Shown piece after piece: positions 8,617 through 17,360 of a stretch of DNA of 64,000 nt. The translations under genes and the position numbers were made by a program. The notes under the pieces were generated by a model. It did no database searches. It had not been told where the DNA came from and worked only from the letters and a program-made list of their open reading frames with translations. Position 1 is the first letter of the stretch. Each line of letters opens with the position of its first letter. The stretch comes from DAOTVX01 sp034436015. GTDB taxonomy: Bacteria > Chloroflexota > Anaerolineae > Anaerolineales > Villigracilaceae. The stretch is from positions 1-64,000 of the forward strand of contig DAOTWG010000004.1 of the NCBI GenBank assembly GCA_034436015.1, read 5' to 3'.

Positions 8617-8834
8617 ATTCGCTGCCGGCCACACGGCAACGCCGAATTCCGCCCCTTGCACGTGACCCGGTTGCCGCCTTGATCAGAAAAACTCTTTTCT
8701 TGCAACCTAGACCGTAAAAGCAACCCCATTTCAGACGTTTTTTGAACAAACCCCTATAGAACATCCCTGCCCGGCATCCAGGCAAATTGCGCGAATCGCT
8801 CAACCTCGGTAAAATTAGGGCAGGAGGAAGACCA
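8617..8834. promoter_or_regulatory. Intergenic region with a GGTAAAAT -10 element
   Basis: About 220 bases without a gene. TAAAAT at 8810-8815, preceded by GG, lies 19 bases before the next ATG, with AGGAGG (8821-8826) in between. Nothing else is recognised; there is no clear terminator after recJ. Confidence 0.5.
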
Positions 8835-9137
8835 ATGCAACGCACCAAGACACCAGATATCGTAGTCGAAGCGGTGCGATATGCGCCGGAAGGACAGATT
8901 GAGTTCGTGCGCGCCTACGAACGGCGCGGCAATGTCTGGTCAGATTGTTTGCTCCTTTCGCGCGCGCAACTGCTGGAGCGGCTGAAACAAGGGCAAACCG
9001 CTCTCGTCGGACGACGCCGGCTGTACTATGGAAGCGATTTTGAACTTGGCGCCCCCATAAGGTTAATAGGCCAGCCAATCGTTCTAGATGGTCAGTCCAC
9101 CGAGAGAGATAACCTGCCGGGAGTTCCACTCCTATGA
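8835..9137 (+). CDS. Small conserved-looking protein of unknown function
   Basis: A 100-residue soluble protein with no recognisable domain. It is rich in Arg, Leu and Gln and contains a short beta-rich core (DIVVEAVRYAPEGQIEFVRAYE) followed by LLLSRAQLLERLKQG. ATG at 8835 is chosen because AGGAGG lies 8 bases upstream; the frame extends 16 codons further up but without a site. It is followed 25 bases later by the NERD-like gene, so a joint transcript is likely. Confidence 0.55.
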   Translation: MQRTKTPDIVVEAVRYAPEGQIEFVRAYERRGNVWSDCLLLSRAQLLERLKQGQTALVGRRRLYYGSDFELGAPIRLIGQPIVLDGQSTERDNLPGVPLL

Positions 9138-9162
9138 ACGAAAGGTTTCCTCCGCGAACACC

Positions 9163-10275
9163 ATGAAACTGATTGACCACACCCCTTTCTTTAAAGACGG
9201 TCAAATCAGCGCGACCGATCGTCTGAAAGCCATATGGAAATATGGGGTCTCTTGGGTGAAAGAGGTGGAGGCCCAACAGGTTGTCATCGAGGCGTTGGAG
9301 AAAGGCCTGGCGCGCGGCTACACGCTTCTGCGCAATGTTACCTTGCCTGGTCTGGACATCGAGATACCGCTGATTCTCATCGGCCCGACGGGGATTTATG
9401 TCTTGTACGTCACTCCATTGCGTGGAACCTACCGCGCGCGAGGAGAAGAATGGGGTCCTATCGAAGGCGAGAGTTTTCGTCCGGCGCGGGTTAACCTACT
9501 GCGCCGCGTCGCGCGTCTGGGGCGCGCGGTGCAGGTGTACCTGCAAAAACAAGGGCTGACGGACCTGCCGCCGGTGGAAGCCGTTTTGCTGTGCGCCGAC
9601 CACGGCTTGATTATCGAAAGCGTCCGCCCAATCGTACGAGTCGTCCAACGCGATGCGCTGGAGCGTTTTGCTATTTCCATCTCGCAGGCGCGTGTTGTAT
9701 TGGGAGCTGACCGGATTCAACACATAATTAACCGCATTCTGAATCCACTGCCGCCTCAGGCGCAGCGCCCACAAAGGCAAGCTCCGTCCGCCGGCCCCTC
9801 CCCCTCTCCGGCGCAGGAAGCCGAACCGTATGTGCCTCCTTTCGCCCTCCCGCCTGAACTGCAAGCCAGAGTTGAGGCCAAATCATCGTCATCGGCACAT
9901 CGAGAAACACCGGCCACATTTCCCCCCGATCGCTTCCCGGAGCAACCGCCGGCAGGGGCCGAGGCGCAATCCTTCCCAGGCGCTGAGACGGGCGTCTCGA
10001 ACTTGGAGTTTGGCTTTCGCTTTGAGGAGGAACAGCCGGCGGCGCATCCCCCTCCCGCCTCCCCAGGCAAGTCACCATCCTCGCCGATCCATCCGACGGC
10101 AAGATCGGCGACAGGAACGATCGCGCGGTCCGCGTCCGCCTCTCGCAGCCGTCTAACCAGACGCCGCAGCCTGACAGGAAAACAGATTGCGGTCTTGATT
10201 CTTCTGGCGTTGGCCCAGTGTGTTATCCTCGTTGTCGCCATATCCTTATGGCAATCTTACTTCTTGACCCCCTGA
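9163..10275 (+). CDS. NERD-like domain membrane protein
   Basis: A 370-residue protein. Residues about 40-190 resemble a nuclease-related (NERD) domain: GYTLLRNVTLPGLDIEIPLI, LIGPTGIYVLYVTPLRGTYR, then VEAVLLCADHGL. This is followed by a long disordered stretch rich in Pro, Ala and Ser (about 195-335), a basic patch, and one C-terminal TM segment (AVLILLALAQCVILVVAISLW). The nuclease site residues are not obvious, so catalytic activity is doubtful. A second protein with the same kind of domain lies at 57741-58445. ATG at 9163 is chosen over an upstream GTG at 9088 that overlaps the previous gene. Confidence 0.55.
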   Translation: MKLIDHTPFFKDGQISATDRLKAIWKYGVSWVKEVEAQQVVIEALEKGLARGYTLLRNVTLPGLDIEIPLILIGPTGIYVLYVTPLRGTYRARGEEWGPIEGESFRPARVNLLRRVARLGRAVQVYLQKQGLTDLPPVEAVLLCADHGLIIESVRPIVRVVQRDALERFAISISQARVVLGADRIQHIINRILNPLPPQAQRPQRQAPSAGPSPSPAQEAEPYVPPFALPPELQARVEAKSSSSAHRETPATFPPDRFPEQPPAGAEAQSFPGAETGVSNLEFGFRFEEEQPAAHPPPASPGKSPSSPIHPTARSATGTIARSASASRSRLTRRRSLTGKQIAVLILLALAQCVILVVAISLWQSYFLTP

Positions 10276-10357
10276 CAACAAAGATGACCGGCTGCATCCT
10301 TTCCGGTCAAAGGGGAGATAGCCCGTCACGCCGAATCCTCGATTGTGGGGTGCCCCT

Positions 10358-11086
10358 TTGGAGATTCCTTTCCTCTCGATCGTTATTCCCGTTTACAACG
10401 AAGAAAAACGCCTGCCGCTCGCCCTGGAGCAGGTGATGGCTTTCCTGCGCGCCCAGAGTTACCCGGCCGAAGTCATTGTCGTGGATAATGGCAGCACCGA
10501 TCGCACGTTGGCGATAGCCTGCAACTATCTTTCCAGCCATCCTCTCCTGCGTATTCTTCACGAAGACCAGCGCGGCAAGGGACGCGCGGTACGCAAGGGC
10601 ATGCTGGCAGCACACGGCCTATATCGTTTTGCCGCTGATGTGGACTTTTCCATGCCGGTGGAAGAAATCAACCGCTTCCTGCCGCCTCAATGTTCCGCGG
10701 ATATTGCCATCGCCTCTCGTGAGGCGCCAGGGGCGATCCGCTACAACGAACCTCTCTATCGCCACCTCAGTGGGCGAATCTTTAATCTTTTGATTCGTCT
10801 CTTGCTTTTGCCCGGCTTGCATGATACCCAATGTGGCTTCAAATGCTTTCGCGCAGAGGTGGCCAAAGATCTTTTCTCCGCTCAGACGTTGAACGGTTGG
10901 ACGTTTGACGTGGAGATTCTGGCGATTGCCCGTCGGCGCCGCTACTCCATCGTCGAGCTGCCCATTCCCTGGTACTTTAATGCCGATAGCCGCGTCAAGG
11001 TTCTGCGCGATTCCTGGAGCATGTTCCTCGATTTGTTGATTATCCGTCGCAACCTGCGCTTGGGGATGTATGACCGGCGCGAGTAA
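10358..11086 (+). CDS. Family 2 glycosyltransferase (dolichyl-phosphate-sugar synthase type)
   Basis: About 242 residues. It has the GT-A nucleotide-sugar fold: LSIVIPVYNEEKRLP near the start, VVDNGSTDRT at about 42-51, a DVDFS metal motif near 93-97, and DTQCGFKCFR near 155, as in glycosyltransferases that load lipid carriers such as polyprenyl phosphate. The start is uncertain: TTG at 10358 has GGGG 7 bases upstream and opens just before the family N-terminus, while TTG at 10343 adds five residues. The end overlaps rnhB by 17 bases, so translation is coupled. Sugar and acceptor cannot be told from sequence. Confidence 0.85.
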   Translation: MEIPFLSIVIPVYNEEKRLPLALEQVMAFLRAQSYPAEVIVVDNGSTDRTLAIACNYLSSHPLLRILHEDQRGKGRAVRKGMLAAHGLYRFAADVDFSMPVEEINRFLPPQCSADIAIASREAPGAIRYNEPLYRHLSGRIFNLLIRLLLLPGLHDTQCGFKCFRAEVAKDLFSAQTLNGWTFDVEILAIARRRRYSIVELPIPWYFNADSRVKVLRDSWSMFLDLLIIRRNLRLGMYDRRE

Positions 11087-11726
11087 TCGCCCAACACTGG
11101 TTTGGGAACAATCGCTCTGGGAGGCCGGCTTTCACTACCTGGCCGGCGTAGACGAGGCCGGCCGGGGAGCACTGGCCGGCCCGGTGGCAGCCGCGGCAGT
11201 GATCTTGCCGGCCGAGACTTCGGTCGTACAGGAATTGGCGGGGGTATGCGATTCCAAACAGATGACCCCAGAGGAGCGAGCATACTGGGCGCCTCGCATT
11301 CGCCAAATGTGCTTGGCCTGGGGAGTGGGATTCGCTTCAGCCGACGAGGTTGATGCACTCGGCATTGTCGGCGCTGTCTGTTTGGCTGCCCGGCGCGCCC
11401 TGGAATCTTTATCGCGAACCCCCGATTGGCTCATTACCGATTATCTTCTCCTGCGCGAAGTTGACTTGCCGCAGACAGCGCTTGTCAAAGGCGATCAACA
11501 GAGTCTGAGCACAGCGGCGGCGTCTGTCCTGGCAAAAACCAGTCGCGATGCTCTGTTGCGCGAATTAGACAGGCAATACCCCGGCTATGGCTTTGCCCGT
11601 CATAAGGGCTATGGCACCCCGGCTCATCGCGCTGCGATTCAACGCCTGGGTCTTTGTCCCCTCCATCGTCGCTCGTTTACGCATCCCCCAGAGAACCCGC
11701 AGGCCCAGGCGGCTCGGCAGCAATGA
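11070..11726 (+). CDS. rnhB: Ribonuclease HII
   Basis: A 218-residue RNase HII that cuts RNA in RNA-DNA hybrids and removes single ribonucleotides from DNA. The family signature GVDEAGRGALAGPV near residues 25-38 carries the first Asp and Glu of the DEDD site. The later Asp positions lie in TDYLLL and KTSRDALLREL, and the KGYGTPAHRAAI block near the end is typical. The start overlaps the glycosyltransferase gene by 17 bases. The C-terminus after RRSFTHPP is short and Gln/Ala-rich. Confidence 0.95.
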   Translation: MTGASNRPTLVWEQSLWEAGFHYLAGVDEAGRGALAGPVAAAAVILPAETSVVQELAGVCDSKQMTPEERAYWAPRIRQMCLAWGVGFASADEVDALGIVGAVCLAARRALESLSRTPDWLITDYLLLREVDLPQTALVKGDQQSLSTAAASVLAKTSRDALLRELDRQYPGYGFARHKGYGTPAHRAAIQRLGLCPLHRRSFTHPPENPQAQAARQQ

Positions 11727-11783
11727 TAGACAAAATTCTGTGTTTTTTCGTGGATGCCAGAGCACAGAATGGCCCGCGTATCC

Positions 11784-12127
11784 CTATAGTTCCTGGTTAG
11801 CGCGTACTAAGGAGACCAGGCCGGTCGGCTCAGTGGATTCGCCAATGAAGCCATAGGGAGTGATTGGGAGATAGCGGGATGGAGTGATTTCGGCGTGCAT
11901 TTCGCCCCGAGGGGCGTATGCGCGGCAGAGGGCGACTGCGCCGCTTTCCAGCCAAGGGCGTCGCCGAGGAAGCACTTTGTTGTCACGTTGCACGATGGGA
12001 GGAGGCCGTCGAGAGAAGCGCGCCTCCCGTCCGCGAGCACCCGGGTTAGGCCGATATTCAAGTCCACGATGTAGGTGATAGTTTGCCCGTCCGCGGTTTG
12101 CCGGATCCGGGCGCCAAGCCCATCCTA
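11784..12127 (-). pseudogene. Remnant of an RHS/YD-repeat protein (C-terminal core)
   Basis: Read on the minus strand, one frame gives GLGARIRQTADGQTITYIVD followed by LNIGLTRVLADG, then FLGDALG. A second frame gives SGAVALCRAYAPRGEM, then YGFIGESTEPTGLV. In order and spacing these are the conserved blocks of the RHS core just before a variable tip ('LGDALGSVR...GEV...YGFTGE...TGLVYLRARYY' in intact genes). The two halves are in different frames and a stop follows at 11784, so this is a decayed fragment. No intact RHS gene, secretion gene or immunity gene is next to it. Confidence 0.65.
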
Positions 12128-12261
12128 CGCGGAGGAGTATCCAACAGCTTCCTGATCGTCCTAAACTTCGGACAAACGGCTTTAGAAGTTTTTGGCAGTG
12201 AATTTTGCGCATTACAGGCAGCAAGCGTCCGAACTCACGTCCGAACCTCAATGCGTCAGGC

Positions 12262-12290
12262 TTGTCAAACTGCCAGGAGTATGCTACAAT
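12262..12290 (+). promoter_or_regulatory. Promoter of the histidine operon
   Basis: TTGTCA (12262-12267), 17-base spacer, TACAAT (12285-12290) with a TGC extension directly before the -10. This is one of the best promoter matches in the window. It predicts a leader of roughly 210 bases before hisG. Confidence 0.75.
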
Positions 12291-12397
12291 GAATTCACCA
12301 TGTCCAGACCAGCCCTCGTACACCATCGTACTCGCCCGCCGGCTGCCATACCGGCTAGGGTTGTTTGGGGCTGAGTTAGGATTGGATCAGTGCGCCC

Positions 12398-12432
12398 AAC
12401 GCTCCTCCGGTATGGAGGAGCGTTCTTTGTTA
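12398..12432 (+). terminator. Intrinsic terminator in the his leader (possible attenuator)
   Basis: AACGCTCCTCC pairs perfectly with GGAGGAGCGTT around a GGTAT loop, followed by CTTTGTTA. It lies about 100 bases downstream of the predicted his transcription start and 87 bases before hisG. That position is typical of an attenuator. No run of histidine codons precedes it; one short frame from ATG 12300 has only CAC CAT. No T-box consensus is visible. Confidence 0.6.
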
Positions 12433-12510
12433 CCTTTGCTCACCGAAATCTCGGAAGGCCTCTTCCCTTTGTTTTCCGCATCGTGTGCTTCATAAACAGG
12501 AGAGGAAGCT

Positions 12511-13512
12511 ATGAGTCATCCGGAAATCCGCCTGGCACTCCCAAGCAAAGGCATATTGAGCGATCCTTCCCTGGAATTGCTCGCTCACGCTGGCTTGGCT
12601 GTGCACCGCCCCAACCCGCGTCAGTATAAGGCAACCATACCTACCATCCCTGGCCTAACCGTGCTCTTCCAGCGCGCCGGCGACATCGTCGTCGGGGTGC
12701 GTAGCGGCAGTCTGGACTTTGGCATCACCGGCGGCGATATGCTGGCCGAGAAAGGCGGCGACAATGGGCATATCATTACCCTTCACCCCGCGCTGGGCTT
12801 TGGTCACTGTACGCTCAACGTCATCGCGCCGGAAGCCTGGGAACAGGTCAACACGATGGACGACTTGCGAACGTTGCAGGAGCGGTGGCAACGCCCTCTG
12901 CGTGTGGCGACGAAATTTCCCATCCTCACCCGCAACTTCTTCGCTAGGCGCGGCATTGACGCCGTCGAACTCATCTCCGCCGAAGGGACGCTCGAAATCG
13001 CGCCGGCGATCGGCTATGCCGACCTCATCACCGACCTGGTCTCGACCGGCACGACGTTGCACGACAATCGTCTGAAGAAACTCGAAGATGGCCAGATTCT
13101 GGCTTCGCAGGCCTGCCTCATCGCCAACAAAGCTCGCTTGAAGAGCGATCCGACCGCCCTGGCCATGGCGCGACAGTTGCTGGAGTTTATCGTCGCTCAC
13201 TTGCGCGCCAGCGAGGCAGTTTCGGTCTTCGTCAACATACGCGGCGATTCGCCGGAGAGCATCGCCGCCCGCATGTTCACTCACCCGCTTATCGGCGGAT
13301 TGCAGGGGCCCACACTCTCGCCGGTCGTCACACGCAGCGGTGAGAAATGGTACGCCGCCCACCTCATTGTCCGCCGCCAACAACTGGCACAAGCCATCGC
13401 TCAACTGCGTGATGTAGGCGGCAGCGACATCGTCGTCACGCCTGTCACGTACATTTTCGAGGAGGAGCCGGAGGAATACCGCAACATGCTCGCTCAATTG
13501 GAGGCCGATTAA
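12511..13512 (+). CDS. hisG: ATP phosphoribosyltransferase
   Basis: A 333-residue enzyme that joins ATP and PRPP in the first step of histidine synthesis. IRLALPSKGILSD at the N-terminus and the PRPP-binding block DLITDLVSTGTTLHDNRL near residue 180 are typical. The length and a C-terminal ACT-like domain (about 255-333) indicate the long form, which carries its own histidine-feedback site and does not need HisZ. GAGAGGAAG upstream is the ribosome binding site. The stop shares a base with the hisD start (TAATG), so translation is coupled. Confidence 0.95.
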   Translation: MSHPEIRLALPSKGILSDPSLELLAHAGLAVHRPNPRQYKATIPTIPGLTVLFQRAGDIVVGVRSGSLDFGITGGDMLAEKGGDNGHIITLHPALGFGHCTLNVIAPEAWEQVNTMDDLRTLQERWQRPLRVATKFPILTRNFFARRGIDAVELISAEGTLEIAPAIGYADLITDLVSTGTTLHDNRLKKLEDGQILASQACLIANKARLKSDPTALAMARQLLEFIVAHLRASEAVSVFVNIRGDSPESIAARMFTHPLIGGLQGPTLSPVVTRSGEKWYAAHLIVRRQQLAQAIAQLRDVGGSDIVVTPVTYIFEEEPEEYRNMLAQLEAD

Positions 13513-14876
13513 TGGAAATCTACGACGTCCAAACCGCCCGTCAGACCATCCTTAAGCGACAACCGCTTCTTGCGCTAGACTATCCGCCGGCTACACTCGC
13601 ACGGACAGCAGAACTGTTCGGCGCCGGCGTGACTCCGCCCCAGGCAGTCGCGCAAATCCTAGCCTCGGTGCGGGACGAAGGCGACGCCGCGCTACACCAT
13701 TGGAGCAAACTCCTCGACCGGGTTGACCTGAGCGATTTCCGCATCCCCCAGAGCGAATCGGACGCCGCGCTTCGCGCGCTTTCCCCTGACCTGCTCTCCG
13801 CCCTGCAAATCGCTGCCGATCGCATTCGCTCCTTCCATGAACTGCAACCAATCCCCAATTGGGAAAGCGAAGCAATGGGCGGACGGCTCGGTCAACGGTT
13901 CACGCCTGTCGAACGTGTCGGCGTGTACGTGCCGGGCGGCACCGCTCCTTTGCCGTCCTCGCTGCTCATGGCGGTCATCCCGGCTCAGGTGGCAGGAGTG
14001 AAGGAAATCATTGTGGCGACCCCTCCCACGCAGTTGCCGGAGATGGCTCGTGGAGCGAACAACAGGCAACGGCCTACTGTCAACTCCGTGATTCTGGCCG
14101 CTTGCTCCCTGTGCGGAATCGGCGAAATCTATGCCCTCGGCGGCGCGCAGGCCATTGCTGCCATGGCCTTCGGCACCGAAAGTGTACCGCGCGTGGATAA
14201 GATCGTTGGTGCCGGCAATCTGTTCGTGACGCTCGCGAAACAGCAGGTCTATGGCATTGTCGGTCTGGACGGGCTGGCCGGCCCGACCGAAACTGTGGTC
14301 ATTGCGGATGATACGGCCAATCCGGCCTGGGTGGCCGCCGACCTGCTCGCCCAGGCCGAACACGACGTTCTTGCCACAGCCATCCTGTTCACGCCTAGCG
14401 AGAAGCTGGCGCACGCCGTGCAGGACGAAGTTAACCGCCAGGCGACAGCCCTCTCTCGCGCGGCCATCATTGCCCAGTCGCTGGAGGGACGCAGCGGAAT
14501 CGTCCTCACCCCCGACCTGGAAACCGCCGCCGCGCTGGCGAGCGAATACGCCCCCGAACATCTCTGTATTGCCACGCGCGACCCACAGGCCGTCGCCGCG
14601 CAAGTGCACAACGCCGGCGGCCTGTTCCTCGGCGAATACTCCTTCGAGGTGCTAGGAGACTACGTCGCCGGCCCGAGCCACGTGATGCCGACCGGCGGCA
14701 CGGCGCGTTTTGCCTCTCCCCTCAATGTGTTGGATTTCCTCAAGATCACCAGCATCATCGCCCTCGACACCCCCACCTGTCGCGCGCTGAGTCGACCGGC
14801 CGCCGTCATCGCCCGCGCCGAAGGCCTCACCGCCCATGCCGCCGCCGCCGATTTTCGCGCCCAGTCGTCCGGCTAA
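13512..14876 (+). CDS. hisD: Histidinol dehydrogenase
   Basis: A 454-residue zinc enzyme that oxidises L-histidinol to histidine in two NAD-dependent steps. Family blocks are intact: ERVGVYVPGGTAPLPSSLLM, KIVGAGNLFVTLAKQQVYG, GLAGPTETVVIAD, the zinc-site AQAEHD, and SEYAPEHL. The closing VAGPSHVMPTGGTARF carries the last zinc-ligand region. It is slightly longer than usual because of an insertion near residue 180 (about ARGANNRQRPTVNS). It overlaps hisG by one base and is followed 9 bases later by hisC. Confidence 0.95.
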   Translation: MEIYDVQTARQTILKRQPLLALDYPPATLARTAELFGAGVTPPQAVAQILASVRDEGDAALHHWSKLLDRVDLSDFRIPQSESDAALRALSPDLLSALQIAADRIRSFHELQPIPNWESEAMGGRLGQRFTPVERVGVYVPGGTAPLPSSLLMAVIPAQVAGVKEIIVATPPTQLPEMARGANNRQRPTVNSVILAACSLCGIGEIYALGGAQAIAAMAFGTESVPRVDKIVGAGNLFVTLAKQQVYGIVGLDGLAGPTETVVIADDTANPAWVAADLLAQAEHDVLATAILFTPSEKLAHAVQDEVNRQATALSRAAIIAQSLEGRSGIVLTPDLETAAALASEYAPEHLCIATRDPQAVAAQVHNAGGLFLGEYSFEVLGDYVAGPSHVMPTGGTARFASPLNVLDFLKITSIIALDTPTCRALSRPAAVIARAEGLTAHAAAADFRAQSSG

Positions 14877-14885
14877 GAAAGCACC

Positions 14886-15986
14886 ATGTTCGACCCACAG
14901 ACTCTTATCCGTCCTCACATCCGCGTAATGCCGCCCTACGAGCCGATCCTGCCGTTCGAGGTGCTATCGCAGCACTTAGGCCGCGCTCCGCAGGACATCG
15001 TCAAACTGGACGCTAACGAGAATCCCTATGGAATGTTGCCGGCTATTCGCCAGGCGCTGGCACAGATGCCTTACGGCCATATCTATCCCGACCCGGAAAG
15101 TCGCGCCCTGCGCGCCGCCTTGGCGCGCTACCATGGCGTTCCCGAGGAGAACATCCTAGCCGGCGCCGGAGCAGACGAGTTGATTGACCTCATTCTTCGC
15201 CTGGTCATCCATCCTGGCGATGTCATCCTGAACTGCCCACCGACCTTCGGCATGTATGCCTTCGACGGCGATCTGAACGGCGCGCGCGTAGTGAGCGTAA
15301 CGCGCCATCCCGACTTCAGCCTGGATGTAGAGGGAATCGAGCGCGCTGCCCACAAATACCGCGCAAAAGTCTTGTTCATTGCCTCGCCCAATAACCCCGA
15401 TGGCAGCCTGACGCCGCGCGAGGTTATCCTGCGCTTGCTCGACCTGCCCCTGCTCGTGGTGGTGGACGAAGCGTACATTGAGTTCGCCGAAACCTCATCC
15501 CTCGTTGCCGAAGCGCCCTCCCGCTCGAATCTCATCACCCTGCGCACCTTCAGCAAGTGGGCCGGACTGGCCGGCCTGCGCGTGGGTTTTGGGGTTTTTC
15601 CCTCGGCGCTCATGCCGCATCTTTGGAAAATCAAGCAACCGTATAATGTATCCGTCGCCGCGGCAACGGCGGCCATGGCCGCCCTCGAACATGCCGAGGA
15701 GTTGCGCGCGCTGGTTCAAAGAATCATCGCCGAGCGTGAACGCCTGTTCGTCTTGCTGCAAGCCATTCCCTGGTTACATCCTTACCCCTCGCGCTCGAAC
15801 TTCATCCTCTGCCGTGTCCTTGGCCGTGACGCCGTCGCGCTGAAACGCGCCCTAGCCGCGCGCGGCATCCTCGTCCGCTATTTTGATAAACCTGCTTTGC
15901 AGGATTGCATCCGCATCAGCGTAGGGAGACCGGAACACACCGACGCCCTGCTTTCCGCGTTGTCCCAGATCGCGCTGGAACGTTGA
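14886..15986 (+). CDS. hisC: Histidinol-phosphate aminotransferase
   Basis: A 366-residue PLP enzyme, aminotransferase class I/II fold, converting imidazole-acetol phosphate to histidinol phosphate. Landmarks are KLDANENPYG near residue 39, AGADELIDLI, FIASPNNPDGSL, VVDEAYIEF, and the PLP-binding lysine in RTFSKWAGLAGLRVGFG. Arg near RISVGRPEH should hold the substrate phosphate. It sits between hisD and hisB in one operon. The start ATG at 14886 has a GAAAG stretch upstream. Confidence 0.95.
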   Translation: MFDPQTLIRPHIRVMPPYEPILPFEVLSQHLGRAPQDIVKLDANENPYGMLPAIRQALAQMPYGHIYPDPESRALRAALARYHGVPEENILAGAGADELIDLILRLVIHPGDVILNCPPTFGMYAFDGDLNGARVVSVTRHPDFSLDVEGIERAAHKYRAKVLFIASPNNPDGSLTPREVILRLLDLPLLVVVDEAYIEFAETSSLVAEAPSRSNLITLRTFSKWAGLAGLRVGFGVFPSALMPHLWKIKQPYNVSVAAATAAMAALEHAEELRALVQRIIAERERLFVLLQAIPWLHPYPSRSNFILCRVLGRDAVALKRALAARGILVRYFDKPALQDCIRISVGRPEHTDALLSALSQIALER

Positions 15987-16011
15987 CTCGTCCCAATTGG
16001 AAAGGAAAATC

Positions 16012-16602
16012 ATGCGCACTGCCAATATTGAGCGCAAGACCAACGAGACCGAGATTCTCGTCGAGTTGAATCTAGATGGTTCTGGTCAGCATTCCATTGC
16101 TACCGACATCGGCTTCCTCGACCACATGCTGGGTCACCTCGCCGTACATGGTCTCTTCGACCTGAATGTGCGCGCCCGCGGCGATCTGCAGGTTGACCCA
16201 CACCACACTGTGGAGGACGTGGCCCTCGCGCTCGGCAAAGCCCTCGACCAGGCGCTGGGCGAGCGAACGGGCATCGTCCGCATCGCGCACGCCTACGTTC
16301 CTATGGATGAAACCCTGGCTTTCGTCGCGCTCGACTTTTCGGGCCGGCCCTACGCCGTCATCGAGGCGGAGTGGAACGCGCCCGCCGTCGGCGCGCTGCC
16401 GACCAGCCTGTTCGCCCATTTCTTCGAGAGTTTCGCCATGACTGCCCGTTGCACGCTGCATGCCCGCGTCCTCTATGGCCGCGATGACCATCATAAGGCC
16501 GAGGCGCTCTTCAAGGCCTTCGCCCGCGCCCTGCGCGCCGCTGTCGCCCTTGACCCCAGGCGAGAGGGCGTCCCCAGCACGAAAGGCACGCTCACGCGCT
16601 GA
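16012..16602 (+). CDS. hisB: Imidazoleglycerol-phosphate dehydratase
   Basis: A 196-residue monofunctional HisB that dehydrates imidazoleglycerol phosphate. The repeated metal-binding motifs are present: GFLDHMLGHLAVHG, DPHHTVEDVAL, FFESFA and DDHHKAEALFKAFARAL. There is no fused histidinol phosphatase, so that step must be encoded elsewhere. ATG at 16012 is preferred, with GGAAAGGAAA upstream and the family N-terminus MRTANIERKTNET. An ATG at 15997 lies before that site. Confidence 0.95.
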   Translation: MRTANIERKTNETEILVELNLDGSGQHSIATDIGFLDHMLGHLAVHGLFDLNVRARGDLQVDPHHTVEDVALALGKALDQALGERTGIVRIAHAYVPMDETLAFVALDFSGRPYAVIEAEWNAPAVGALPTSLFAHFFESFAMTARCTLHARVLYGRDDHHKAEALFKAFARALRAAVALDPRREGVPSTKGTLTR

Positions 16603-16622
16603 CGACCGACGACGGATGACGA

Positions 16623-17360
16623 ATGATCGATACTCCTTTCCTCATCCTCCCCGCCCTCGACCTGCGCGGCGGCAAAGTGGTGCGCCTGGAGCAAGGCGAC
16701 CCGGCGCGGCAAACCGTCTACGGCGACGACCCGCGCGCCTGGGCCGAACGCTGGAAAGCCGAGGGGGCAGAGTGGCTGCATGTGGTCAACCTGAGCGGCG
16801 CATTCGGCGAGGAGGCGAACGCCAATTGGAAGGCGCTGGAACGCATCCTGGATATCGGCCTGAAGGTGGAATTCGGCGGCGGTTTGCGCGAGAAAGAGTC
16901 CATTCGCGTCGCCCTCGATCTGGGTGTCGAACGCGTCTTCCTCGGCACGGCGGCTATCCAAAATCCGCCGCTGCTGGTCTGGGCACTGGAGACTTACGGC
17001 CCGCAGCGAATCGCCGGCGACATCGGCGCGCGGGATGGCAAAGTGACCGTCGCCGGCTGGCAGGAGACCACGGCGCTGACCGTGCTCGAAGCGGGAGAAT
17101 TCCTTTACGCCCAGGGCGTCCGCTGGTGTGTGCTGACCGATGTCCGGCGCGACGGCGTCGGTGGCGGCCTGAACGTGGGAAGCGCGGCGGCGTTGCAATC
17201 GGCGACCGGGCTGCGCGTGGTCGCCTCGGGCGGCGTCTCCACGGTGGAGGACATCCGCCGCGCCCGCGCCGCCGGTCTGGCCGGCGTCATTATCGGCCGG
17301 GCGCTGTATGAAGAAAAACTCTCCCTGAGCGAGTGTCTGCGCCATGATTACCATCGTTGA
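16623..17360 (+). CDS. hisA: ProFAR isomerase
   Basis: A 245-residue (beta-alpha)8 barrel that isomerises ProFAR to PRFAR. The N-terminal catalytic aspartate is in PALDLRGGKVVRL and the second in LTDVRRDG. The phosphate-binding GGGLRE and ASGGVST loops are intact. It overlaps hisH by 17 bases. The barrel partner hisF is missing from this window, although hisA and hisF are often adjacent. Confidence 0.95.
   Translation: MIDTPFLILPALDLRGGKVVRLEQGDPARQTVYGDDPRAWAERWKAEGAEWLHVVNLSGAFGEEANANWKALERILDIGLKVEFGGGLREKESIRVALDLGVERVFLGTAAIQNPPLLVWALETYGPQRIAGDIGARDGKVTVAGWQETTALTVLEAGEFLYAQGVRWCVLTDVRRDGVGGGLNVGSAAALQSATGLRVVASGGVSTVEDIRRARAAGLAGVIIGRALYEEKLSLSECLRHDYHR

Noticed and set aside
11784..12326. 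180-codon minus-strand open frame as an intact gene
   Set aside because: Only its second half carries RHS blocks, the other RHS block is in a different frame, and its first half crosses the his promoter. Treated as a pseudogene fragment.
12291..12374. Histidine leader peptide
   Set aside because: The short frame from ATG 12300 has just two adjacent His codons and no ribosome binding site; not enough to claim classical attenuation.
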